From JBFMFH01 sp040752275 (GTDB lineage: Bacteria; Acidobacteriota; Vicinamibacteria; Vicinamibacterales; JAKQTR01), in NCBI GenBank assembly GCA_040752275.1, contig JBFMFH010000007.1, forward strand, positions 1 to 64,000: a stretch of DNA of 64,000 nt, read 5' to 3'. How positions within the stretch are numbered: position 1 is the stretch's first letter; each line of letters opens with the position of its first letter. Of this stretch, positions 50,971 through 58,914 are shown one piece after another. Made by a program: the position numbers and the translations under genes. The notes under the pieces are model-generated. The model ran no database searches. It had not been told where the DNA came from and worked only from the letters and a program-made list of their open reading frames with translations.

Positions 50971-51323
50971 GGCTTCGCCCCCGGGACTCGGCCCGTCGAG
51001 AAGCGGGATTCGGGATTCGGGGTTCCGCGACCGGTCCCCGATCCCCGGTCCACGGTCCCCGTATCGAACGTGTCCACAATCCCCACGATCGTGTGATCGA
51101 CGGGAACGAACCACGGATCGAGCGCCAGCGCGGCCTCGCGCCCACCCTCGTAGTAGACCAGCTCGCCAGGCCCGGCCATGCGTGTCGCGTCGGCGGCCAC
51201 CAGCGGTGCGCCCTTCGGATCTCCGCGCTTGTCGAGCGGCTGCACGAAGAGCATGGGCACCCCCGATAGGCCCTCGTAGACGATGCACGGCACGACTTGG
51301 CCGATGACGCGGCCTAGCAGCAC
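50967..51323 (-). CDS. Microcompartment vertex protein, EutN/CcmL family (2)
   Basis: The 118-residue protein has the pentamer core (LLGRVIGQVVPCIVYEGLSG, PLVAADATRMAGPGELVYYE, HTIVGIVDTFD). Its last 25 residues (from about TGTVDRGSG) are encoded by a 56-nt heptamer array (51005-51060) and look acquired. The GTG at 51323 gives the canonical N-terminus; an ATG 33 bp upstream would overlap the shell gene before it. It shares its leader with pentamer 1. Confidence 0.9.
   Translation of the reverse strand: MLLGRVIGQVVPCIVYEGLSGVPMLFVQPLDKRGDPKGAPLVAADATRMAGPGELVYYEGGREAALALDPWFVPVDHTIVGIVDTFDTGTVDRGSGTGRGTPNPESRFSTGRVPGAKP
51005..51060. repeat. Heptanucleotide array inside a coding end
   Basis: Eight 7-nt units run here: GGGATTC twice, GGGGTTC, CGCGACC, GGTCCCC, GATCCCC, GGTCCAC, GGTCCCC. 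All of it is translated as the tail of pentamer 2. Related units occur at 36, 8894, 53411, 53503, 53926 and 62495. Confidence 0.8.
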
Positions 51324-51339
51324 CGCTTCGCCCCCGGGC

Positions 51340-51954
51340 TCATGACGCGACCTCACCGTCGAGTTCCAGCACCTGCTGCGAGTCGAACCACGTGCTGGTC
51401 TCGACCTGGCGCAGCAGGGCTTCGTGCGGCGAAGGGATGATGCGCTGGCGGACCGACACGCCTGTTTCGTCGAGGAAGCGAAGGGCCACGTCCACCGCCG
51501 CCTGAATGTTGAACAAATCGCCCTGGTAGACGCTGATCCCCTTGCCGGACAGTCCGGCGTCCGCGAGGCGAATCTCGATGAGCTCGACCGGGGTGGCCTT
51601 CAGCGCAGCCTCGGCCGCTCGTACGTTGGACGCCACGGTGTCAGTCTCGATGATCGCCAGCGCGCCGTCGCCGCCGACCTTCCTCACACCCACGATGGCC
51701 TCGTAGACCCTCGGGTGCACGTCCGCGAGCAGAATATGATCCAGCACGCTCTCGCCCCCGTGCTGCAGCCCCTCGGCCAACGACTCCTCGACCGACGCCG
51801 TCGTGCCGCCGATGAGCGTGATGTAGCGGCCGCGCGTGATGGTCCCGCACTTGACGAAGGCGATCGGCGCCTTCTTCAGCATGGCGTCGGTCGCCGACAT
51901 TCCCGCCGGAATCTCGCTGAACTCGATGACCGCAATGGCTGGGTGTTTCTTCAT
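51340..51954 (-). CDS. Tandem BMC-domain shell protein (BMC-T, PduT/Hoch_5812-like)
   Basis: The 204-residue protein contains two BMC folds: residues about 5-90 (AIAVIEFSEIPAGMSATDAM, LKKAPIAFVKCGTITRGRYI) and 100-185 (GALAIIETDTVASNVRAAEA, ALKATPVELIEIRLADAGLS). Such proteins form trimers that fill hexamer sites and often make large or gated pores. The first repeat resembles the single-ring BMC-T of Haliangium. Its ATG overlaps the aldehyde dehydrogenase stop by one base. Confidence 0.9.
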   Translation of the reverse strand: MKKHPAIAVIEFSEIPAGMSATDAMLKKAPIAFVKCGTITRGRYITLIGGTTASVEESLAEGLQHGGESVLDHILLADVHPRVYEAIVGVRKVGGDGALAIIETDTVASNVRAAEAALKATPVELIEIRLADAGLSGKGISVYQGDLFNIQAAVDVALRFLDETGVSVRQRIIPSPHEALLRQVETSTWFDSQQVLELDGEVAS

Positions 51955-53387
51955 CACGTGATCCTGAAGTGGTCGACCAGGACACACCGGCGCCAGCGCG
52001 AGAACTGGCGGGGGCCGGTCAGGCCCTCACCTGTCGGACTGGCAATGGTGAACGAGCAATAGCCCTCCCCGGCGAGCCCGAGACCGGCCTGCGACCGGCC
52101 GTTCTTGACGAAGATGCTGCAGTCGCACGCCTTCGCCATCCGGCTCAGCCTGTCGAGGTGCGTGGAGTGCATCACGGCCGTGTGCCGGTTGCCGCCCTCC
52201 ATCTCGATGGCGAGATCGATCGCCCGGTCGGCCGTCGGCACGCGGCAGATCGGGAGAATAGGCATCATCTGTTCGCTCCACAGGAGCGGGTGCGCTTCGT
52301 CGACCTCGGCGATGGCCAGCCGCGTCGAGGGGGGAACGCTCATGCCGATCTTCGACAGGATGACCGCGACGTCCTTGCCAATGAAGTCGTGGTTCATCGC
52401 CCCGCGGCCGCGCGGACCGGGACGTGTCGCGAACACCAGATTCTCGACCTGGCGGAGCCGCGTGCCGTCCAGAAGCACCGCCCCCTGGCCGGCCATCGAC
52501 TGGACGAGCCGATCGGCCACGCTGTCCACGACCAGCACTTCCTTCTCGTCCACGCAGATGATGTTGTTGTCCGTCGACGCCCCGAGGAGGATGTCGCGGG
52601 CGGCCTTCTCGATGTGCGCGGTTTCGTCGACGACCGCGGGCGGGTTGCCGGGCCCGGCACAGATCGCCCGCTTGCCGCTGGCCATGGCCGCCCTCACCAC
52701 GGCGCCGCCGCCCGTCACGACGAGGAGCCGAATTCCCGGGTGGCGCATCACCTCCTGCGCCTGTTCGATGGACGGATTCGACAAACAGGTGACGGCGTTT
52801 GGAGGGCCTCCAGCTCCCGTGATGGCCTTGTTGATCAGCGCGACCGTCTCCGCGGAACACCGTTTCGCCAGCGGATGCACGCAGAACACGACCGTGTTGC
52901 CGGCCGCCAGCATGCCGATGGCGTTGCAGATAATCGTGGACGTGGGATTCGTGGACGGGGTGATGGCTCCGATGACTCCGAAAGGCGCGGGCTCCATCAG
53001 CGTCAGGCCGTGATCGCCGGTGACCGACTCGGGGTACAGTTCCTCGAGGCCCGGCGTCTTCTCCGTCACGAGACGGTTCTTGACGACCTTGTCCTCGTCG
53101 CGTCCGAGGCCGGTTTCGTTCCGAGCGCTTCGGGCGAGCACCTCGGCGTTCGCCATCAGGGTGTCGCGAACGGCGGCAATGATGGCGGCCCTGGCCTTGA
53201 GAGGCAACCCGACGAACACGGGCTGCGCGGCTTCAGCGGCGCGGACCGCCTCGTCGACCGTCGCGTAAATGCCCGCAAAACCGCGCGCCGTTGCGCCGGT
53301 CGGCCGGCCCGCCGGAGCGCCGTTCCCCATATTGCGGGCGATCTTCTGCGCGATTGCTTCGATGTCACGGTCCGTCAGACGCGTCAT
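51954..53387 (-). CDS. CoA-acylating aldehyde dehydrogenase (PduP/EutE-like)
   Basis: The 477-residue enzyme oxidises an aldehyde to acyl-CoA with NAD+ inside the compartment. The catalytic Cys278 lies in STDNNIICVDEKEV, and the cofactor region in TPSTNPTSTIICNAIGML. Residues 1-20 (LTDRDIEAIAQKIARNM) form an amphipathic helix like the encapsulation peptides of PduP and EutE, followed by a Gly/Pro-rich linker. It is the likely consumer of acetaldehyde made by the DeoC domain. It overlaps the BMC-T gene. Confidence 0.93.
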   Translation of the reverse strand: MTRLTDRDIEAIAQKIARNMGNGAPAGRPTGATARGFAGIYATVDEAVRAAEAAQPVFVGLPLKARAAIIAAVRDTLMANAEVLARSARNETGLGRDEDKVVKNRLVTEKTPGLEELYPESVTGDHGLTLMEPAPFGVIGAITPSTNPTSTIICNAIGMLAAGNTVVFCVHPLAKRCSAETVALINKAITGAGGPPNAVTCLSNPSIEQAQEVMRHPGIRLLVVTGGGAVVRAAMASGKRAICAGPGNPPAVVDETAHIEKAARDILLGASTDNNIICVDEKEVLVVDSVADRLVQSMAGQGAVLLDGTRLRQVENLVFATRPGPRGRGAMNHDFIGKDVAVILSKIGMSVPPSTRLAIAEVDEAHPLLWSEQMMPILPICRVPTADRAIDLAIEMEGGNRHTAVMHSTHLDRLSRMAKACDCSIFVKNGRSQAGLGLAGEGYCSFTIASPTGEGLTGPRQFSRWRRCVLVDHFRIT

Positions 53388-53410
53388 CGGTCATGCCCAC
53401 TGGGAATCAC

Positions 53411-53480
53411 GGATTTCGGATTGCGGATTGGGGATTGCGGATTGCATCTCGAATCCCGTCTCCCGAACCCCGAATCCCGT
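53411..53480. repeat. Ten-unit heptanucleotide array
   Basis: Five GGATTGC-type units (53411-53445) are followed without a break by five ATCCCGA-type units (53446-53480), which are roughly their reverse complements. The two halves could fold into a hairpin. It fills the gap between the pentamer 3 and dehydrogenase genes. Confidence 0.9.
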
Positions 53481-53502
53481 TGCTCCTTGTACGGGGGTCA
53501 AC

Positions 53503-53523
53503 TGGTCCCCGGTCCCAGGTCCC
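53503..53523. repeat. Three heptamers, GGTCCC type
   Basis: TGGTCCC, CGGTCCC and AGGTCCC stand in tandem just after the stop of pentamer 3, close to the ten-unit array. Confidence 0.6.
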
Positions 53524-53529
53524 CCGCCC

Positions 53530-53817
53530 CTACTTCTTGTACTTGGTCTCCCCGCCAATACTCCACGTATCCACGATAGCCATGATGACGGCATCAACGG
53601 GACGCTTGTCCGTCATCGTCGTCTGTCGTGCCGAGCTGCCGCTCGCCACCAGGACGTACTCGTCAGGCCCGACGCCGACCGCGTCGGCGGCCACGAGGAA
53701 GCCGCCCGACTCCCGGCCCTCGGTGTCGACCTGGCGCACGAGGAGGAGCTTGAGCCCGTCGAGGCTCTGCTCCTTGCGCGTCGCAACAACCGTTCCCACC
53801 ACTTTGCCCAGTTGCAT
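53530..53817 (-). CDS. Microcompartment vertex protein, EutN/CcmL family (3)
   Basis: The 95-residue protein has the pentamer pattern: QLGKVVGTVVATRKEQSLDG, LKLLLVRQVDTEGRESGGFL, AADAVGVGPDEYVLVASGSS and DAVIMAIVDTWSIGG. The ATG at 53817 gives the canonical start. It lies between the BMC-H gene and the aldehyde dehydrogenase. Three different pentamers per locus is common in this class of compartment. Confidence 0.92.
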   Translation of the reverse strand: MQLGKVVGTVVATRKEQSLDGLKLLLVRQVDTEGRESGGFLVAADAVGVGPDEYVLVASGSSARQTTMTDKRPVDAVIMAIVDTWSIGGETKYKK

Positions 53818-53925
53818 GAGGCGCTCCACGAGGCGCGCTCGACCAACCTCCGCCGTCTAGAGCCTCGGCCGGCAAGCTGAGCGCGCCCTCCCCACTCCGC
53901 CGAACCGATGTAGGAAGGACGGTCC

Positions 53926-53953
53926 GTTCCCTGATCCCCGTTCCCTGATCCCC
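53926..53953. repeat. Heptanucleotide array, GTTCCCT/GATCCCC
   Basis: The 14-nt block GTTCCCTGATCCCC, itself two heptamers, occurs twice in tandem in the gap between the BMC-H and pentamer 3 genes. Confidence 0.8.
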
Positions 53954-53957
53954 GTTC

Positions 53958-54254
53958 TTACCCCTGCCCCGCCTGCTCCGCGCGTCCGAGCGGCATCACG
54001 ACATCGACATTCACGTGCGGCCGCGCGATGACGTGCACCGCAACAACCTCGCCGACGCGGCCAGCAGCCGTCTGGCCCGCGTCGATGGCGGCCTTGACTG
54101 CGGCGACGTCGCCGCGCACGATCATGGACACATACCCGCCGCCGGTCTTTTCGTACGACACCAATTCGACCTTTGCCGCCTTCACTGCCGCGTCGGCGGC
54201 TTCCACCACCGCCGGGAACGACCGGCACTCAATCATCCCTAGGGCTTCTGTCAT
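53958..54254 (-). CDS. Hexameric microcompartment shell protein (BMC-H)
   Basis: The 98-residue protein is a single BMC domain (EALGMIECRSFPAVVEAADA, VKAAKVELVSYEKTGGGYVS, MIVRGDVAAVKAAIDAG, ending VIARPHVNVDVVMPLG). It forms the flat hexagonal facets of the shell. The pore-lining loop reads TGGGY, small residues that suit passage of small polar metabolites. It is the only BMC-H in the window. 140-bp gap to pentamer 3, occupied partly by repeats. Confidence 0.95.
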   Translation of the reverse strand: MTEALGMIECRSFPAVVEAADAAVKAAKVELVSYEKTGGGYVSMIVRGDVAAVKAAIDAGQTAAGRVGEVVAVHVIARPHVNVDVVMPLGRAEQAGQG

Positions 54255-54378
54255 GGGTTGGCTCCCTGTTGCACGTTGACGCCCGGACCCGGAACGCCTG
54301 GCTGTGACCCACCTGGCTTGGACCCGGTCTTTCCGCCGCCGAGTAGAAGCGCGCGCGCGTTCAGCGCGCGACGGTCCC

Positions 54379-54413
<35 letters not shown>

Positions 54414-54419
54414 CTGGCG

Positions 54420-55052
54420 CTACTCTCCTCGCCTGCCCGCAGCCCTTCCCGTCACACTCTCGATGGCCTGCTCCGCCGCCCGCCAGGCCACGTCGATGTC
54501 CCGTTCTTCGCCCCCAAGATACACCCGGCCGAAGCTGCCGAACGCGCGAACTTCGAGAATGTTGATGTGGGCGGCCTTCTCGGCCTCGTTGGCCGCCAGT
54601 GCCGCATAGCCCGCGGGGGCCACCTCCATGACGTAGAGCGTCTGGCCGGGCATGATCATGTCGCCATGCCGGGTCCGGTTGATGAGCTGCGTGTGGTACG
54701 GAGAAATGTTGCGGATGACCTGCCGCGACACGAGCTCCGGCTTGACCCTGTCCTCCTCACGCAGGTCCAGAGCCTGGAGGATGGCGCGGCCGGCGGCTCG
54801 CACGTCGGCCTGCGACTCGGAGTGGATCTCGAGCATCCCGTAGAGACGTTCGATGATGAGCATGCCCGGCTTGACGTTCGTGGCCTTGAGGGCCACGTCC
54901 GTCACGTGCATGATGTCCATGCCGGGCGCGATTTCCACGAACAGCGACGCTTCTCCTGGCGTCGGCAGGAACCCCTGAGCCACCGTCCCGAGAAAGGACG
55001 CGTATTGCGGTTGCAGGCTATCCAGGAAGACGTAACACCGAAGTTCGGCCAT
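54420..55052 (-). CDS. Tandem BMC-domain shell protein (BMC-T, second type)
   Basis: The 210-residue protein has two BMC-like folds, with conserved pieces ASLFVEIAPGMDIMHVTDVA, LKATNVKPGMLIIERLYGML, and TLYVMEVAPAGYAALAANEA in the second half. The N-terminus (RCYVFLDSLQPQYASFLG) differs from PduT-like proteins, so this is a distinct trimer type. It lies directly after the RpiB-DeoC gene and probably forms facets or gated pores. Confidence 0.88.
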   Translation of the reverse strand: MAELRCYVFLDSLQPQYASFLGTVAQGFLPTPGEASLFVEIAPGMDIMHVTDVALKATNVKPGMLIIERLYGMLEIHSESQADVRAAGRAILQALDLREEDRVKPELVSRQVIRNISPYHTQLINRTRHGDMIMPGQTLYVMEVAPAGYAALAANEAEKAAHINILEVRAFGSFGRVYLGGEERDIDVAWRAAEQAIESVTGRAAGRRGE

Positions 55053-55078
55053 GGTCGACGCTCCGCGGCGGGGCCGCG

Positions 55079-56332
55079 CTATCTGTCCATTCCGGCGCGT
55101 CTCCGCGCCTCCTGGAGAATCTTCACGGTGGCACTGGCGCCGATTCGCGTGGCTCCGGCCCTGATCATCCTCACCGCGTCGTCATAGGTCCGGATGCCTC
55201 CGGCAGCCTTGACACCCAGCTTCCTCCGGGCCACGGTCTTTGCCATTAGGGCGACATCCTCGGCGGTCGCGCCGCCCGAGGCGAAGCCGGTCGACGTCTT
55301 CACGTAGTCGGCTCCCGCCTTCATGCTCAACTCGCAGGCCTTCACCTTCTCCTCGTCAGTGAGCAGCGCGTTCTCGAAGATGACCTTCGACAGGGCCCGG
55401 CCGTCCTTGCAGGCTTCGACCACGGCCCGGATGTCTCGCAACACGAGCGCGTCGTCCTTGCCCTTGAGCGCGCCAATGTTGATCACCATGTCGATCTCGC
55501 CGGCTCCCTCCCGCAGCGCCTTGCGCGCCTCGAGCGCCTTGATCTCCGGCGACTGCGCACCCAGTGGGAATCCGACGACCGCGCAGACCTTGATGGGCGT
55601 CCCCCGAAGGAGTGCCTTGGCCTGACGCACATAGGTCGGGTTCACGCAGACGGAATAGAAGCCGTGGTCACGTGCCTCCTGGCAGAGCTTCTCGATATCC
55701 GCTTGCGTGGCTTCGGGCTTGAGCAGTGTGTGGTCGACCATCCGTGCCAGCTCGACGGGCCCGATGCCGGGTTCCTCGGGTGGTGTCGATTGCTGCTGCA
55801 GGAGCTGGCGGACCCGGTCGGCGATCCGCTGCAGATCCTCCTCTGACAGGTCAAGTCCGGCCTCATCCAACGCTGCCATGCCCTCCCTCTCAATCTCCCG
55901 AATCAGGTCGACTCTCCGCCGATGCCGCTTCGCCGTGCACGATGCCGCCAGGAACGTCTCGACGATGAGACGGGCCTCGTCGGCGTTGACCTGGCCAGAC
56001 CCCAGCGTGAGGACATTCGCGTCGTTGTGTTCCCGGGCGTTGCGCGCGAGGGCCTCGTTGTAGCAGGCTGCCGCGAGCACGCCGGGCACCTTGTTCGCCG
56101 CCATTGCCGACCCGATGCCGGCTCCGTCCACAACGATGCCGACGTCACAGGCGTGGGACGCCACCAGGCGGGCCACCGCCCCGGCGAAGACCGGGTAGTC
56201 GACCGCATCGACGGTGTGGGTGCCGCAATCGGTGACCGAATGGCCGAGACCACTCAAGTGATTGAGCAAGAACGACTTGAGCTCGTATCCGCCGTGATCG
56301 GCCCCGATCGCGATGCGCAACGCCTGCACCAT
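55079..56332 (-). CDS. deoC: Fusion of ribose-5-phosphate isomerase B and deoxyribose-phosphate aldolase
   Basis: Residues 1-140 are RpiB-like (IGADHGGYELKSF; His12, His102, Arg137-140), but the catalytic-Cys position is Asp69 (VVDGAGIGSAMAANK). Residues 190-417 are a complete DERA aldolase: Asp281 (EIDMVINIG), Schiff-base Lys345 (DYVKTSTGF) and Lys375 (GVKAAGGIRT). Between them, 162-181 (LSEEDLQRIADRVRQLLQQQ) is an amphipathic helix followed by TPPEEPG, which resembles an encapsulation peptide. DERA splits deoxyribose 5-phosphate into acetaldehyde and glyceraldehyde 3-phosphate. First gene of the shell operon. Confidence 0.93.
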   Translation of the reverse strand: MVQALRIAIGADHGGYELKSFLLNHLSGLGHSVTDCGTHTVDAVDYPVFAGAVARLVASHACDVGIVVDGAGIGSAMAANKVPGVLAAACYNEALARNAREHNDANVLTLGSGQVNADEARLIVETFLAASCTAKRHRRRVDLIREIEREGMAALDEAGLDLSEEDLQRIADRVRQLLQQQSTPPEEPGIGPVELARMVDHTLLKPEATQADIEKLCQEARDHGFYSVCVNPTYVRQAKALLRGTPIKVCAVVGFPLGAQSPEIKALEARKALREGAGEIDMVINIGALKGKDDALVLRDIRAVVEACKDGRALSKVIFENALLTDEEKVKACELSMKAGADYVKTSTGFASGGATAEDVALMAKTVARRKLGVKAAGGIRTYDDAVRMIRAGATRIGASATVKILQEARRRAGMDR

Positions 56333-56459
56333 GCCTCTGTCTATGCTTGTCGGCTCTCAGGACTGCCAAGAATAGCACGGGGCTGCACGCCGGGGGCGGG
56401 ACCGGGCGGCCTCGGTGGCCCCGCGAAGCCCCGCTCGGGGTCGGTGCCTTGCGGGTGAG

Positions 56460-56993
56460 CTACCAGCGGCTGATCGAGGCGAGGCTGCGGCCGAAGTCCG
56501 GCAGCACCACTGACACGAGCGGGTCCGCGCGTGCGAACGTTCGGCGCTTCACGTTGCCGGCCCGCTCGAGGCACAGCACCTGAACACTCCGGTCGATCTG
56601 GTGCACCAGCCAAGCCTCGGTGACGCCATGCTCGGCGAACCAGGACAGACGTTCGCCGAGGTCTCCAATGCGCGGGCGGGGCGACAGGACTTCGATCACC
56701 AGGTCCGGCGCGCCCCAGATGCAGTCGTGAACGATCGATGCCCGTCGTGCGGACACGAAGACGAGATCCGGCTGTACGATCAGGTGCCGGCGCGAATCAA
56801 GGATGACGTCCACCGGCGCGAGAATCACTTCGCCGAGGCCCGACGCCTGCACGTGTGCGTCGAGGGCCTTGAACAGGTCGCCCACAAGGCGCTGGTGCCG
56901 CACGGTCGGCGCTTCCGCGACACGAAGCTCACCATAGATCAGCTCATGCGGCGTGAGCATCTCCGGCGTCCGCAGGTACTCAGTGGTCGTCAT
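56460..56993 (-). CDS. Uma2-family (DUF820) PD-(D/E)XK nuclease-like protein
   Basis: The 177-residue protein has the Uma2 fold: TPHELIYGELRVAEAPTVRH near the N-terminus, then VQPDLVFVSARR and PDLVIEVLSPRPRIGDLGE with the Asp and Glu of a PD-(D/E)XK-type site. The family is very common in cyanobacteria and acidobacteria and its role is not established. The ATG at 56993 with GGAG seven bases upstream is preferred to longer frames. It lies 127 bp upstream of the shell operon on the same strand. Confidence 0.88.
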   Translation of the reverse strand: MTTTEYLRTPEMLTPHELIYGELRVAEAPTVRHQRLVGDLFKALDAHVQASGLGEVILAPVDVILDSRRHLIVQPDLVFVSARRASIVHDCIWGAPDLVIEVLSPRPRIGDLGERLSWFAEHGVTEAWLVHQIDRSVQVLCLERAGNVKRRTFARADPLVSVVLPDFGRSLASISRW

Positions 56994-57203
56994 GGTTGTG
57001 CTCCGGCTCTTCCGAGTCGAGGCCGACGAGGCGCAGCTTTCCATGGCAAGCTCTCCTTTCCGCCGACCTCCGACGACGATGCCATCGTCTGGCTGGGAAC
57101 GCAAGGGAAGATCCGTGCCAGTGCCGCGTTCGTGTGGATAGAGCCATTTCGCTTGGAGCTGTGGAGGGACGCCGGACAGGGCCCGGCGTCCTTCTCCCGT
57201 AAC

Positions 57204-58631
57204 CTACCGCGCTCCTGGCCTGGCTGCGATCATCTGGATCTCGATCGTCGCGCCGAGGTTGAGGCCAGCCACCTGCACGGTCGCGCGCGCCGGCGGGTCC
57301 GTCGCGAAGAACTCCCGGTACACCTTGTTGAACGCCGGGAAGTCGTCGAAGCTCGTGATGAACGCCGTCACGCTGACGACGTCCGCGAGGTCCATGCCGG
57401 CCGCTCTCAGCACTTCCCGGACATTGGTGATGGCCTGACGCGTCTCGGCTTCGATGCCCCCCGGCACGAGCTTCGCCGTCGCGGGATCGCGACCGAGCTG
57501 GCCCGACACGTAGAGCGTGCCGTCGACGAAGATGCCGGGGCTGTAGGGCAACCCGGTGGCCGGGAACTTCTCGGGACGAATCACCTGTCGCGCGCCCCGC
57601 GCATCGCCCGCAGATTGAACGGTGCCCGATGACGATGACGCGGCGGGCGCGCTCGTCGCCGGCGCGGCGGCACTCGTTCCGGCACGCGCCATCGGCCGCA
57701 GCTCCTTCCATCGCGCGATGAACTGCACGGCCGCATCCACGAAGCGTTCCGTGCTCCGACGTCCCTGCTCGGCCGTCGCCTCGCGGGGATCGCGCAGCCC
57801 CCACTGCCCGGTCGTCGACATCTCGGCCGCCGACGTTCCCTTCCCTGTCTGTTTCGCCTTCAGCCCCTCGGCCAGGAACACGAGCGTCGCCGTCCGGTCG
57901 CCGGCCAGCACGTCGGGCACCATCTTCTCCAGATGCTCGGGCATCGTCAGCGTCGCGATCTGCGCCTTCGGGAGGTCCACGAGCGACGGGAAGAGATAGA
58001 GGCCGTCGGCGGTTTCGCCGACGCCGCCGTGACGGTCGAAGACCGGCGTGCGGCCAGCGCGGGCCGCACCAGGTTCGCGCGCGCTGCCGCCGCCGGCCAT
58101 GAACGGCGACGCCGCCTCGCCCAGGTCCACGGCGATGCCGGCGGTCTCCTGGTTGATCCGGTCGACGAGGTAGCGGGTGATCGCGGCGTTGCCGCCGTGG
58201 CTGTTGAGCAGCAGGAAGCGGCGGAACCCATGCGCGAGCAGGCTCTGACACGCTTCGAAGTACACCCGCTGAATCGTCTCGGCCGGCAGCGTGATCGTGC
58301 CGGCGAACTCCATGTGATACGGCGAGCTGCCGGGCAACAGGATGGGCGCGACGAGCACGTCGGTCCGCTGCGCGACGAGCTTCGCCCGCTCGACACCGTT
58401 GATGAAGTCCGTCCCGATCGGCAAGTGATGCGCGTGCTGTTCGATCGACGCGATCGGGATGATCACCATGTCGGTCCGGGTGAGCAGGTCTTTCACCTCG
58501 GGCGACGTCATGTGGGGCAGGTAGTTCTTGATCTTCGCCTCGTGCCACAGCGGGTTCGTCGCTTGCGCGACCGCCAGGGCGGGCAAGAGCGCGAACGACA
58601 GGACCAACACGATCCTCAGCAGCCTGTTCAT
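57204..58631 (-). CDS. Exported creatininase-RidA fusion protein
   Basis: The 475-residue protein has a signal peptide (about 1-22, cleavage after LAVA). A creatininase/creatinine amidohydrolase domain (30-310) follows, with metal motifs SIEQHAHHLPIGTD (Glu64, His66, Asp75), LNSHGGNAA and GGVGETADG. A Pro/Ala/Ser linker (about 315-340) leads to a RidA/YjgF domain (350-475) with SGQLGRDP, the Arg in PPARATVQVAG and the terminal Glu in IEIQMIAA. RidA enzymes hydrolyse reactive enamines/imines. A two-step periplasmic amide or imine hydrolysis is plausible. Monocistronic; substrate unknown. Confidence 0.88.
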   Translation of the reverse strand: MNRLLRIVLVLSFALLPALAVAQATNPLWHEAKIKNYLPHMTSPEVKDLLTRTDMVIIPIASIEQHAHHLPIGTDFINGVERAKLVAQRTDVLVAPILLPGSSPYHMEFAGTITLPAETIQRVYFEACQSLLAHGFRRFLLLNSHGGNAAITRYLVDRINQETAGIAVDLGEAASPFMAGGGSAREPGAARAGRTPVFDRHGGVGETADGLYLFPSLVDLPKAQIATLTMPEHLEKMVPDVLAGDRTATLVFLAEGLKAKQTGKGTSAAEMSTTGQWGLRDPREATAEQGRRSTERFVDAAVQFIARWKELRPMARAGTSAAAPATSAPAASSSSGTVQSAGDARGARQVIRPEKFPATGLPYSPGIFVDGTLYVSGQLGRDPATAKLVPGGIEAETRQAITNVREVLRAAGMDLADVVSVTAFITSFDDFPAFNKVYREFFATDPPARATVQVAGLNLGATIEIQMIAARPGAR

Positions 58632-58914
58632 GATCACCTCGCTCTGGCCGAGCGGCCACCGCGGTCTGCCGGCCCGCCGCCCACTGTACCCGAGGACGCG
58701 CCCGCACGGTGCCTCCCCGCCTCCACCGCGTCTTGCGTCCCCCGGCCGCCGCGTCGTATCGTCAGTACCCAGTGGCCAGCAGCGACCTGACCCACTGGCC
58801 ATCGCGGCTGAAGCCGTGAACGTCGGTCGGCGCCGAGCTCACGCGCCGCGCATGCGGGACGGGGAGAGGAATGGGGCCGTGCCGAACGTCTACTTCGAGC
58901 GAGGCGGCCATTGC

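Noticed and set aside
53411..53523. Repeat region considered as a CRISPR array
   Set aside because: Units are 7 nt in direct tandem with no spacers and no cas genes nearby.
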